A stretch of DNA of 40,946 bases from Alphaproteobacteria bacterium (GTDB lineage Bacteria; Pseudomonadota; Alphaproteobacteria; Rs-D84). Location: positions 1-40,946 of the forward strand of contig JAFQTD010000019.1 of NCBI GenBank assembly GCA_017409215.1. The letters are read 5' to 3'. The position numbers and the translations under genes are program-made. Of the stretch, positions 31,146 to 39,798 are shown in pieces (the stretch's first letter is position 1; each line of letters opens with the position of its first letter). The notes below the pieces were generated by a model, which was not told where the DNA came from, ran no database searches, and saw only the letters and a list, made by a program, of their open reading frames with translations.

Positions 31146-32095
31146 TGTAAAACCTCTTCACAGCGTTGTGCAGTTTTCATAAGTTTTTTTGCAAGTGTAA
31201 TTAATGATACGTTTAATACTGTGCCTGTGGCACCAGTTGCGATGTTTGCCCCGGCCATTATGTTTGCGGCTGTGTTCAGGTTTTTGCCTGTTTGTTTGTC
31301 GGTGTCGGACATTTTTGCCATGTTGCTGATGTCAGTGTATTGGTCAGAATTTGCAGTGGCACTGGTGATTGTGCCGGCAATCCCAATTGCACCACCTGCA
31401 ATAGATGTGCCCATTACGCCTTTCATACGGTTTTCGATTTTTTCAATGTCGGCAATATCGATTTGATTGCACCATGTTTTTATGTTGTCTAACTTTTTTG
31501 CAATTGGATTGTTTATCCCTATAATGCCAGCGGTCTTTAATTCGTGTTCGGTGTTTGTGGCAACCAGAACCATATCGTTGCAGGCACTGATTTGTTGAAT
31601 TAAATCAGATTGATTAATGTTGCGACCTGAAATAATCGCAGATGCCAGATTTGTGCCAATTGTGCCAGCCATTAATCCAGTGCGCCAATTGCCAAGGTTT
31701 TTTGATGCGTTTGCGCTGTCTTGTAATTCTTTAAGTTTTGCAAAATTTTTTATTACTTTTTCTTCAAAGTCTTTGTCGGACATATTTTTTATTGTGTCTG
31801 CATTGCAAGCGTTATCAGCGCACATTTCTGTGACTAGTTTTTCAATTTCTTCTTCGACAGATGATTTTTTGATACCGACAGCCAATGCGCCAGTTGCCGC
31901 GGCAGTGCCAGCACCAGTTATGGCGGTGTTGACTGTCGAGATATTTGCAAGACGACCGATTTCATCAGATATGCCAGAACAAACAATCTTGGTCGCTTGA
32001 AAAACCTGTTCCGCATTTTGAATCAAATCAGATTCATTTGATGCAAGGGCAGGTGCGCATAATGCTATCATAAGTAAAAATAAAATTTTTTTCAT
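31142..32095 (-). CDS. exported Ala/Gly-rich helical protein, 317 aa (paralogue of the gene at 1577-2515)
   Basis: Signal peptide of about 18 residues (ALA-S). Matches the product at 1577-2515 along most of its length: a helix ahead of NISTVNTAITGAGTAAATG, an acidic helix E-E-x-IEKL, a further small-residue segment, and the C-terminal TGKNLNTAANIMAGA block ending with a single Cys (RCEEVLQ). The alternating amphipathic and small-residue segments could bind membranes. The -10 box lies only eight bases before the ATG, so the mRNA may lack a leader. Function unknown. Confidence 0.8.
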   Translation of the reverse strand: MKKILFLLMIALCAPALASNESDLIQNAEQVFQATKIVCSGISDEIGRLANISTVNTAITGAGTAAATGALAVGIKKSSVEEEIEKLVTEMCADNACNADTIKNMSDKDFEEKVIKNFAKLKELQDSANASKNLGNWRTGLMAGTIGTNLASAIISGRNINQSDLIQQISACNDMVLVATNTEHELKTAGIIGINNPIAKKLDNIKTWCNQIDIADIEKIENRMKGVMGTSIAGGAIGIAGTITSATANSDQYTDISNMAKMSDTDKQTGKNLNTAANIMAGANIATGATGTVLNVSLITLAKKLMKTAQRCEEVLQ

Positions 32096-32102
32096 ACTTG
32101 TT

Positions 32103-32111
32103 ATTATATCA
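32103..32111 (-). promoter_or_regulatory. extended -10 promoter next to the start codon
   Basis: The minus strand reads TGATATAAT and ends eight bases before the ATG at 32095, so transcription would begin at or within a base or two of the start codon. Confidence 0.5.
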
Positions 32112-32136
32112 AAAAAACAGATGGGGAAAAAGATGT

Positions 32137-33741
32137 TTATTCTTCTATTTCATATTCTTCAATTAGGGAACGTTTAACTGTGTCGGATTTGATGGGTTTG
32201 AAATTGTCGTTTTTTATGGATTCACTGTCATCATCGGGCAGAAAAGCAATAATTTGACTGCGTTGAATTGTTGGTGATTTTTTTGTGTTTGTGCCAATTG
32301 TATGACTGTTGTATTTAGATTTAAATCGTTCGGGAATTTGAATGTAGTCGTCTGGGTCAATGCCAGTGGTTTCTATATCGTATGCTTCGATTGGTTCAAT
32401 GTCCTGTGGCGATGTTGTGTACAGTGGCTGTATAAATGTTTGGGCGGCGGGCTTAATCTCAATCGGGGTGCCAGACGCGTTTAGTTGTAAAATACGTAAT
32501 GCGCGTTCATTGTCGCCAGTTGGTTTTATTTTGAACAGGCCATCTGTGCCAATATAACCACTGGGGTTGAATAGGTATGCTGTTGGTGTGGTGGATGAAT
32601 ATATCATACCGATTGCAATATTGGTTGCATCATAACCAAATGATGCAAGGCGATTGCCAGTTGTTCCGGAAATTTGTTCGTATAGTGTGTTAAAGTCTGT
32701 CTTGGTTTGGGGCAGGGTTGCAAATTTTGCGCCAGACATTGTTATGTCAGATGCCAGATTTGAACCGTCCCACATCGTTGTTCCATACATACGTGCATCA
32801 TTGGCAGATACATTGTAATAACGTAAAAATGAAACCAGGGTCTGGGTGTCGCCACCGTTGCCAAGAAATAATATGCCGTCATACGGTATGGCGCCAACGG
32901 TTTCTGTCTTGGACAGTTTTTCAAGCTGATTATTCAAATTGGATTTTTCAAGTATGTTTAACTGTTCGTTTGTTAATATGTCTGACAAAACAATGCGTGC
33001 GCGTGTATGGGCGGCAGTGCGTGCATCGTTTAATGATGCGGATTTTGCTGTTTCCTTGATGGAATCTGTGTTTGATTCTTGGTAAAAATATACACCACCC
33101 AAGTTTATGTTATATGTGTCAGATGCGGATTTTGCAGCGCCTGCCATTAAATGTCCGGATTGTGTATCTGGGGCAAAAATTATGAAATTCTTGATTTTGT
33201 CAGCGGACATTTCGCGAAGTGTAGCCTCAACCCCGTTGGTGGGCATTAATGCCATTGTTATAACACCGTTGCCCAGTGCGCTGGCGTCAGATGTAAATGA
33301 TAATACAGGTAAATCATTGGGTTTGATATCACGAATTGTTCGGGCATTGTCTGCAAAAACAGGCCCGATTATTACAGATGGTGATGTTTCAAGTGCCTGA
33401 TTAAATGTTGCCTTGATATCGTCTGAGTTTGTATCAAAAAATGATACGGATAAATTGCTGGGGGCATTTGATAATACCGCCGCCATAACAGATGCACGAA
33501 TCGTTTCACCAACAGGGGCGTTTTGTCCGCTGAGTGGTAATAATACGGCAATGTTGTGTGATGTGTCGTCTGAAATGTCGGTTCCGTATCCGTCAGATGG
33601 ACGACCGTATAAGTCCAATGGTGAATTGGTTGTGGGGCCAGTGTCGATGTCGGACCAATCAATAGTTTTGGCATCATAACGATTCGATACGCATGCGCAT
33701 AGAAGCCCAATCAATCCAATATATATAAAAATTCTGTTCAT
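32137..33741 (-). CDS. penicillin-binding protein activator (LpoA/YraM-like) lipoprotein, 534 aa
   Basis: From the ATG at 33741 the protein has a type II signal with LLCAC (Cys at about 16). From about residue 60 it has the periplasmic-binding fold of LpoA C-terminal domains: IAVLLPLSGQNAPVGETIRASVMAA, then PSVIIGPVFADNARTI, then LPVLSFTSD and DGILFLGNGGDTQTLVSFLRYY. LpoA activates PBP1a from the outer membrane. The gene stands back to back with rsmI, the same neighbour as in other proteobacteria, which backs the call. An ATG at 33747 would add two residues; one at 33801 would overlap rsmI. The protein has a long C-terminal tail rich in D, E and S. It lacks the N-terminal TPR part of enteric LpoA. 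Confidence 0.82.
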   Translation of the reverse strand: MNRIFIYIGLIGLLCACVSNRYDAKTIDWSDIDTGPTTNSPLDLYGRPSDGYGTDISDDTSHNIAVLLPLSGQNAPVGETIRASVMAAVLSNAPSNLSVSFFDTNSDDIKATFNQALETSPSVIIGPVFADNARTIRDIKPNDLPVLSFTSDASALGNGVITMALMPTNGVEATLREMSADKIKNFIIFAPDTQSGHLMAGAAKSASDTYNINLGGVYFYQESNTDSIKETAKSASLNDARTAAHTRARIVLSDILTNEQLNILEKSNLNNQLEKLSKTETVGAIPYDGILFLGNGGDTQTLVSFLRYYNVSANDARMYGTTMWDGSNLASDITMSGAKFATLPQTKTDFNTLYEQISGTTGNRLASFGYDATNIAIGMIYSSTTPTAYLFNPSGYIGTDGLFKIKPTGDNERALRILQLNASGTPIEIKPAAQTFIQPLYTTSPQDIEPIEAYDIETTGIDPDDYIQIPERFKSKYNSHTIGTNTKKSPTIQRSQIIAFLPDDDSESIKNDNFKPIKSDTVKRSLIEEYEIEE

Positions 33742-33795
33742 ATGCATTGAAAAATCTGTTTTATTTTGTATTATTTTACTATAAAAGGAAACTAA

Positions 33796-34596
33796 ATGCA
33801 AACAGGACTTTATATTGTTGGAACGCCAATTGGAAATTTGTCTGATTTTTCACCACGTGCAATTGATGTTTTGAAAAATGTGGACTTGATTGCGGCCGAG
33901 GATACACGTGTTTTTGGAAAGCTGGCAACACATTTTGATATCAAAACAAAACGTGTCGCATGTCACGAGCATAATGAACGTGATGTTGTGCCGGACTTAA
34001 TTGAAAAAATACAGTCTGGGCAATCGGTGGCATGTGTGTCTGATGCAGGAATGCCAGGTGTGTCTGACCCTGGGTTTCGCTTGGTTCGTGCAGCACGTGC
34101 AGCAGGGGTTCCGGTGTTTGTTGTGCCAGGGCCTGTGGCGGCGATTAGTGCGTTGGTATTGTCTGGGTTCCCAACAGACAGATTTACGTTCTGTGGTTTT
34201 TTTGATGAAAAGAAATTGCGTGATGATAACAAAATACCGCATACGATAATTTATTATGAAAGCCCTAATAGGATTATGAATACAATTGCATCGATGGCGC
34301 GTGTTATGCCAGAAAGGCAAATCGCAATCGTGCGGGAAATTACAAAAATACACGAAGAAACAATTATCGGATATCCTGGGGAATTGATGAATATAACACC
34401 ACCACGTGGAGAGATTGTTATAGTCGTCGCACCACGACCAGAACGTAAAATGTCTGATGAAGAAATATCTGATATTGTCAATGATATTGCAGCGACGTCT
34501 ATGAAATCTGCGGCGGCTGATTTGGCATCGCGGACAGGGATTTCAAAGAAAGAAGCTTATAAGAGATTGTTAAACAAGGATAACAAAAATGATTAA
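33796..34596 (+). CDS. rsmI: 16S rRNA (cytidine1402-2'-O)-methyltransferase, 266 aa
   Basis: RsmI methylates the 2'-O of C1402 in the ribosomal P site. The tetrapyrrole-methylase fold shows LYIVGTPIGNLSDFSPRA at 5-22, AAEDTRVFGKL, the SAM loop CVSDAGMPGVSDPG and the long PGPVAAISALVLSGFPTDRFTFCGF block. The usual C-terminal helical part is present. AAAGGAA lies before the ATG. It overlaps engB by eight bases. Confidence 0.95.
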   Translation: MQTGLYIVGTPIGNLSDFSPRAIDVLKNVDLIAAEDTRVFGKLATHFDIKTKRVACHEHNERDVVPDLIEKIQSGQSVACVSDAGMPGVSDPGFRLVRAARAAGVPVFVVPGPVAAISALVLSGFPTDRFTFCGFFDEKKLRDDNKIPHTIIYYESPNRIMNTIASMARVMPERQIAIVREITKIHEETIIGYPGELMNITPPRGEIVIVVAPRPERKMSDEEISDIVNDIAATSMKSAAADLASRTGISKKEAYKRLLNKDNKND

Positions 34597-35143
34597 GTTT
34601 GTAGGTAGTTTCGAAACTGTAAAATCTTTGCCGAATACTGCGTTCGCGGAATTTGCCTTCATTGGGCGCAGTAATGTTGGAAAGTCTTCGTTAATAAATG
34701 CTGTGTTGGGGGCGCAGGTTGCGCGTACGTCTAATACCCCAGGACGCACGCAGAGTTTGAATCTGTTTAATCTGGATGACAGGGTTATGATTGTCGATTT
34801 GCCAGGATATGGTTATGCCAAGGTTTCTAAAACACAGGCAATGCAATGGTTGAAAAGACTGGAAGATTATTTGATTAACAGGCGACAATTAAAACGTTTG
34901 TTCATTTTGATTGATTCGCGTATAGGGGCGCGTGATTCTGATTTGGATTTGATGGATTTTTGTGATGCAAATGCGATTCCTTATCAAATAGTATATACCA
35001 AGAAAGATAAAAAAGTTCGTGAAGAAAAACAAATGCAAATTCTGCATACGGAACATGGGGCAATGTTGCCGGAAATACTGGAAACATCGGCCGAGAAAAA
35101 AACAGGTTTAGAACCAATAAGGATTGCACTTGGGGTTAAATAA
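34589..35143 (+). CDS. engB: ribosome biogenesis GTP-binding protein, 184 aa
   Basis: EngB/YsxC/YihA, a small TRAFAC GTPase needed for large-subunit assembly. G1 GRSNVGKS at 26-33, G2 SNTPGRTQSLN near 48-58, G3 DLPGYGYAK at 70-78, G4 TKKD at 137-140, and the SAEKKTG loop (G5-like) near the end are all intact. Length typical. Overlaps rsmI upstream and the proposed addB start downstream. Confidence 0.95.
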   Translation: MIKFVGSFETVKSLPNTAFAEFAFIGRSNVGKSSLINAVLGAQVARTSNTPGRTQSLNLFNLDDRVMIVDLPGYGYAKVSKTQAMQWLKRLEDYLINRRQLKRLFILIDSRIGARDSDLDLMDFCDANAIPYQIVYTKKDKKVREEKQMQILHTEHGAMLPEILETSAEKKTGLEPIRIALGVK

Positions 35144-37637
35144 TAATGTTTTTTGTGCAACGAATCCGGCCAGATTGTCTGATGCGCTGTGGCGCGTGAT
35201 GATGGATAGCGGTGTTGATATTGCAGATATGTTGATTTTTTTGCCCAGCAGGCGTGCAGTCAGAAGTGTAGAAAAAATGATTGCTGAAAAATCTGGTGGG
35301 GTTGCAATATTGCCAAAATTGGTTGCGCTGGGCGAAGGGGCGGATGAAGAAAACGATGATGAAATTAATGATGGTAATGTTATATCAAAAACAGAACGTG
35401 TCGCGTTGTTAAGTCGCTTGTTGGCGGCAGATGCAAATGTTGGAAATTTAACGACTGCATTGCCTGTGGCCCACGATTTGGTGCGTATACAGGATTATTT
35501 AGAAAATGAAGGTGTGAATCCTGAACAGATAAATTGGATTGATTTAGTTGATGAAAAATATGCGGGGCATTTTCAAAATAAAGCAAAAATACTGGGGATA
35601 TTATCTGGATTTATGCGTGAATATGCGGGGGGACGTATGACAACCACACAGGTGCGTAATCGTGATATTCGTGCGTGGTGTAATGTCTTGGGTAATTATC
35701 GGTTGGTGATTGTTTGTGGTTCAACAGGCAGTGTGCCGGCAACCGCAGATTTAATTGCGCATATCGCGACTTTAAAGCATGGACGAATATTGTTAAGTGG
35801 TAAAATATCAGGACGTGTTCAAGATTTTGAACTGGATACAAATCCATATAATGCAGAATATAAGTTGTTAAAGCGTATTGGGGTCGCGCCAGATGATGTT
35901 AATATAATCGATGTTGGTGCGTCTGCGATTGATTTTATGAATTATGCATTTGGAAACGATTGCACAGAAAACAAGACGTTGGATAATAATTTGGCAAATT
36001 GTAATCTGGTTGTTGTGCCACGTGAATCGATTGAGGCTGCGGCGGTGGCGCTGATTGCAAAACGTGCAATTGATGATAATAAGTCTGTATTGGTAATCAC
36101 ACCGGATGCGGCGGGAAATCAACGTATCGCAGAAGAATTACGTATTGCCGGGATTGATGCTGATTTTTCGTCTGGGATGTCTGGTGCGATGACTGATGCA
36201 GGGCGTGCAATATTGAATTTGATGGACCAGTGGATAGAGCAGGGACAAAATTCATTCGATAAACTGTATTTGCAATTTGGTTATAACTTGTTTGATACAG
36301 TTGCGCAAATGGTTGAAAAATATACAGATGTTTTTATGCCGGCATTCCAAATTGATAGCCCAGATAGTATTCAGGTCTGGAATGCAATCAAGGAATTGTC
36401 TGATGCGTTGCAGGTGGCGGGAATTGTTCTGAATTTGTCCGATGCCCGCGTGTTCATTGCAGATTGTTTGTCGGGCATATCTGTGCGTCCGCAAATGAAT
36501 GATAATGCACAGGTTGTTGTGTTGGGGACAATAGAATCACGTATGCAGACCGCAGATGTTGTTATTCTGACTGGGCTGAATGATGGTATGTTCCCCGCGC
36601 GTGGATATGAAAACACTTGGTTGCCCAAGGCTGTGGCGGAAAATATTGGATTGCCGTCACCAAATCGCAAGGTTTCCTTGCAGGCATTAGATTTTATGAA
36701 TTTGTCGTGTGGGCCACAGGTTTATTGGTTGCGTACATCGGTTGCGGGTGGTGTGCAAACTGCAGAGTCGCGATTTATATCGCGTGTGGTTGCCAGACGC
36801 GGAAAATTTAATGTAAATACTGATTTGTTGGATGAAATACGTGCGCGTGATGCTGTGCCAGAACGAAAGTTGGACTATTGTGCGCCAATGCCACCGCCGG
36901 ATTGGTCTGATGTTTATGTGACCGAATTGGAATTGTTGATTCATAATCCGTATGCGTTTTATGTGCGGCATATTTTACGACTGAATGTCAAAGACGATTA
37001 TTGGGCAATGCCAGATGTGCGTGATTTTGGAAATTTGGTGCATTCTGTGATTGAAGAAACAAAGGATTTTAATTCATCGGACTTGGTTGCAAAGATGGAT
37101 GCGCGGGCGCGTGAAATCTTGGGCGCGGACAGTATAATATATCATTTTTGGCACAAGCGATTTATAGAAATGGCGCCTGTTTTGGTTGATGTGTTCGCAG
37201 GTAAAAATAAGGACTTTGCGGAAATATCGGGAAAAATAAATATAGCAGGGCGTAATGTGCGTGCGCGCGCAGATAGAATTTGGGATGGTGGTGTTTTGGA
37301 TATAAAAACAGGGGCGGCACCATCAAAAAAACAATTGCAGGATGGTACGATGCCACAGTTGGCACTAGAGGCATTAATGTTGCAAGATGGTGGGTTTCCG
37401 ATACCGACGACGGAAAGGTCAAAAACACCGGTAATGCAATTTTTACAACTGAAAAATAATGATGTGCGTTTGATAGAGTATGACCAAATCGAAACAGCGG
37501 AAATGATGCGTGCCGCCAAAGATAAAATAACAGCGGTTTTTAATATTTATTCGGCAGGTGGCGCAGCATATGAATATTTTGATATAGGTAATCAAAGGTA
37601 TACACTGTATGATGATTTGGCGCGCAGACGGGATTAA
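35124..37637 (+). CDS. addB: double-strand break repair protein AddB, 837 aa
   Basis: AddB is one half of the AddAB helicase-nuclease that processes DNA ends for RecA. Early LPSRRAVRSVEKM resembles the alphaproteobacterial AddB start; the middle has the TLKHGRILLSG and VVLGTIESRMQTADVVILTGLNDGMFP blocks (inactivated helicase fold); the C-terminal PD-(D/E)XK nuclease shows DFGNLVHSVIEE and ARADRIWDGGVLDIKTG. The length is shorter than the usual 950-1050. No ATG fits: the frame opens with TTG at 35124, inside engB, and a TTG at 35130 has a better-spaced AAGGA. AddA, normally next to it, is not in the window. Confidence 0.88.
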   Translation: MHLGLNNNVFCATNPARLSDALWRVMMDSGVDIADMLIFLPSRRAVRSVEKMIAEKSGGVAILPKLVALGEGADEENDDEINDGNVISKTERVALLSRLLAADANVGNLTTALPVAHDLVRIQDYLENEGVNPEQINWIDLVDEKYAGHFQNKAKILGILSGFMREYAGGRMTTTQVRNRDIRAWCNVLGNYRLVIVCGSTGSVPATADLIAHIATLKHGRILLSGKISGRVQDFELDTNPYNAEYKLLKRIGVAPDDVNIIDVGASAIDFMNYAFGNDCTENKTLDNNLANCNLVVVPRESIEAAAVALIAKRAIDDNKSVLVITPDAAGNQRIAEELRIAGIDADFSSGMSGAMTDAGRAILNLMDQWIEQGQNSFDKLYLQFGYNLFDTVAQMVEKYTDVFMPAFQIDSPDSIQVWNAIKELSDALQVAGIVLNLSDARVFIADCLSGISVRPQMNDNAQVVVLGTIESRMQTADVVILTGLNDGMFPARGYENTWLPKAVAENIGLPSPNRKVSLQALDFMNLSCGPQVYWLRTSVAGGVQTAESRFISRVVARRGKFNVNTDLLDEIRARDAVPERKLDYCAPMPPPDWSDVYVTELELLIHNPYAFYVRHILRLNVKDDYWAMPDVRDFGNLVHSVIEETKDFNSSDLVAKMDARAREILGADSIIYHFWHKRFIEMAPVLVDVFAGKNKDFAEISGKINIAGRNVRARADRIWDGGVLDIKTGAAPSKKQLQDGTMPQLALEALMLQDGGFPIPTTERSKTPVMQFLQLKNNDVRLIEYDQIETAEMMRAAKDKITAVFNIYSAGGAAYEYFDIGNQRYTLYDDLARRRD

Positions 37638-37697
37638 ACATCATGTGCGGGAATGATGGGGGGGCGATAAAAAGTACTTTATATCTGAAAAAAAATG

Positions 37698-37706
37698 TGA
37701 TAGAAT
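37698..37706 (+). promoter_or_regulatory. extended -10 promoter of the coiled-coil protein gene
   Basis: TGATAGAAT lies about 17 bp before the ATG at 37724, so the leader would be short. Confidence 0.45.
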
Positions 37707-37723
37707 ATGTCCCAAGAGAGAAT

Positions 37724-39574
37724 ATGAAACTGTTTAAGCCATTTTTATTATCTGTTATTTTGTTGTTGCCACATGTGGCAATGGCACAGGTTGCAACCAC
37801 CGCAGGCAGTAATTTAACCGCCTGGAATGGTAATTCGGGGGCAACAAATAATAATAACTGGAATCAATTAACAAATTCACGTGTTCAGGCGACTGCAGGT
37901 GCGCCAAAGGCTGACTTTGGTAATTGTAATTCGTTGATTATGCGTTGTGCACAACCGAAATGTACGGGGTGTACAACAATTAATATTGCGCGGCCGATTG
38001 TGACAGGCTGTGTTAACAGTAATACGACATGTAAACAGTATGGCAGTGATTTAATTGAATCTATATCTGCACAGTTGGTTGCAAATGCAAATGCCAAGGC
38101 GCAACAGGCAGAATTGGCCGCACAACAGGCGGCAGCCGCCCAGACCGCAGCAGCGCAACAGGCAGCCGCTGAGCAAAGTAATGCACAGATTCAGCAAATG
38201 CAACAGCAGATGGCAAATATGCAACAACAAATGCAACAACAATCTGCCCAGCAGATGGCGCAAATGCAGGCTGCACTGGATGAACAAAAGGCACTGGTTG
38301 CCGCCGCCCAGGCCGAGGCATCTGCCGCCAAGCAAGAAAACTATGCGATTACCAGCAGTGTCGAATTAACACAGGCGGAACTGGCGCGCGCATCAACTGG
38401 TGAAGTTTCGGCAGAGGTTATGGCACGCGAACGTATTCAGGGTCAGATTTTGTCTGAAATCGAAAATGCCGAAGATGCAATGAAGAATTTGAAGTCAACA
38501 ATGCAAAATATATTCTCGTATGCGGGGTGTGATTCACGTGGGAATAATTGCAGTGGTCCCAGACGCGTTAGTGTCTTTAAGGAAAAAGCAATGAAGTTTT
38601 TTGACCCGTTTGATACGGTCGCAGAATCTATGTATGAAGCGTTGGAAAAGGCATTGGCAGTTGGGGTTGATGTGACGGATGTTATTATGATGTTAAGCGG
38701 TGCATGTAATAGCTGGGCAAAATATATGTGTACAGGTTCATATGATGATACGAAACAAAGAACGGTTCATGAACCCGAAACATATACAGATGAAAACTGT
38801 CCAAATGGTCGTTCGAAAAAAGGTGGACGTATCAGGGGGGGGCATGAATGTACAAAAGATTCTATGGTTCAACCAGAAGATGATACACAGTGTACATTTA
38901 TTAGCTATCTGGATAGTACAGAAGATGCACAACGTGAATGGATTTTAGCGGCCGAGGATGATGATAAATTGATACGACTGGGGTGCCCAACTGCGTCATT
39001 GGATGCATTGACACTTTTGGGGCGTAATCGCAGTAAGAAAAATAAGGCGCTGGATTTAGATACGTTGGAGAAGTTGATAAATCAAGATTCACTAAAGTAT
39101 GCGATGAATAATAAATGGTCTGCACAAGAAAATTCTGAGGCGGCTGCATTGAAATATTGTGCATTGTCCCCACAGGGCTATGAAGACTTGGTTGCGGCAT
39201 CACAATCAAAAAAGTTGCCAAAGAAAGTTTGTATTGCGTCGGATGATTTGCTGAAGAATTTATATGCAGAGGGTGTTATCACATATATTCGTGAGGAGGA
39301 TCGGCCTGATTATTCAAAGATTAGTGTGTATAATAAAAATGACTGTGAGAAACAGGATTTGAAGAAAGGTGATAAAGTGTATTGCCAAGGGGTGTGGCAA
39401 AATAAAAAAGGTGAGACCGACCAGTGTAAAGCAAGTTCTTGTAGCGAATCCGAAAAAGATGAAGACAAGTGTTGTGAATGTGTGGTTTCGGGACCTTGTG
39501 TTTGGGATAGGGGACAATTGTATCCAAATGAATATTGGGAAGAACAAAATGGTGAATCTGCGGGGGGGGGGTAA
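37724..39574 (+). CDS. exported coiled-coil protein ending at a poly-G tract, 616 aa
   Basis: The ATG at 37724 opens a clear signal peptide (MKLFKPFLLSVILLLPHVAMAQ); an in-frame ATG at 37643 would hide it. Next come an N/T-rich part, a cysteine cluster (about 65-110: RCAQPKCTGCTT and following), a long coiled coil rich in Q, A and M (about 115-240), and a C-terminal half with many cysteines (CCECVVSGPCVW near the end). The frame stops at 39574 directly after ten G; in another phase the sequence stays open for 74 more codons with further cysteines, so the true or alternative product may be 689 residues. Coiled coil and signal point to a periplasmic or surface structural protein; no family recognised. 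The Q/M/A repeats show codon-level redundancy. Confidence 0.78.
   Translation: MKLFKPFLLSVILLLPHVAMAQVATTAGSNLTAWNGNSGATNNNNWNQLTNSRVQATAGAPKADFGNCNSLIMRCAQPKCTGCTTINIARPIVTGCVNSNTTCKQYGSDLIESISAQLVANANAKAQQAELAAQQAAAAQTAAAQQAAAEQSNAQIQQMQQQMANMQQQMQQQSAQQMAQMQAALDEQKALVAAAQAEASAAKQENYAITSSVELTQAELARASTGEVSAEVMARERIQGQILSEIENAEDAMKNLKSTMQNIFSYAGCDSRGNNCSGPRRVSVFKEKAMKFFDPFDTVAESMYEALEKALAVGVDVTDVIMMLSGACNSWAKYMCTGSYDDTKQRTVHEPETYTDENCPNGRSKKGGRIRGGHECTKDSMVQPEDDTQCTFISYLDSTEDAQREWILAAEDDDKLIRLGCPTASLDALTLLGRNRSKKNKALDLDTLEKLINQDSLKYAMNNKWSAQENSEAAALKYCALSPQGYEDLVAASQSKKLPKKVCIASDDLLKNLYAEGVITYIREEDRPDYSKISVYNKNDCEKQDLKKGDKVYCQGVWQNKKGETDQCKASSCSESEKDEDKCCECVVSGPCVWDRGQLYPNEYWEEQNGESAGGG
39562..39571 (+). 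repeat. homopolymer run of ten G near the 3' end of the coiled-coil gene
   Basis: Ten consecutive G, the longest such run in this AT-rich window, lie directly before the stop codon TAA at 39572. With ten G the protein ends as ESAGGG; with nine (or twelve) G the frame joins the open frame up to 39794. This is the layout of a phase-variable tract, or a sequencing error in a homopolymer. Confidence 0.9.
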
Positions 39575-39794
39575 AAGTGAAGTAAAAACAAAGACTTCTG
39601 GGGTAAAAAGTGAAGGAAAAACAAAGGCTTCATCGTGTGGCGATTATACGACACCCTTTACGTGTAATCTAAATGATGGTTGTAAATGGAATGGCAGTAT
39701 ATGTATTCTTGATACCGAAACAGTTACAATAAGTGCGCCAAAATTAGATTTTAGCAAAGGTTTGGGTGCTGTAAAAAACTTATTGGTACAATAA
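39572..39794 (+). other. out-of-phase 3' extension of the coiled-coil protein
   Basis: In the phase that nine G would give, translation continues for about 73 residues: a lysine/serine/threonine-rich linker with two near copies of a short motif (SEVKTKTSGVK, SEGKTKASS), then a compact cysteine part (SCGDYTTPFTCNLNDGCKWNG) and a short tail to a TAA at 39792-39794. There is no ribosome binding site or start codon that would make it a gene of its own, and its style fits the preceding protein, so I read it as that protein's C-terminus. Confidence 0.7.
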
Positions 39795-39798
39795 AAAA

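Noticed and set aside
38051..38335. Frames of 86-104 codons in the coiled-coil region
   Set aside because: They are shadows of the Q/A-rich repeats in the real gene.
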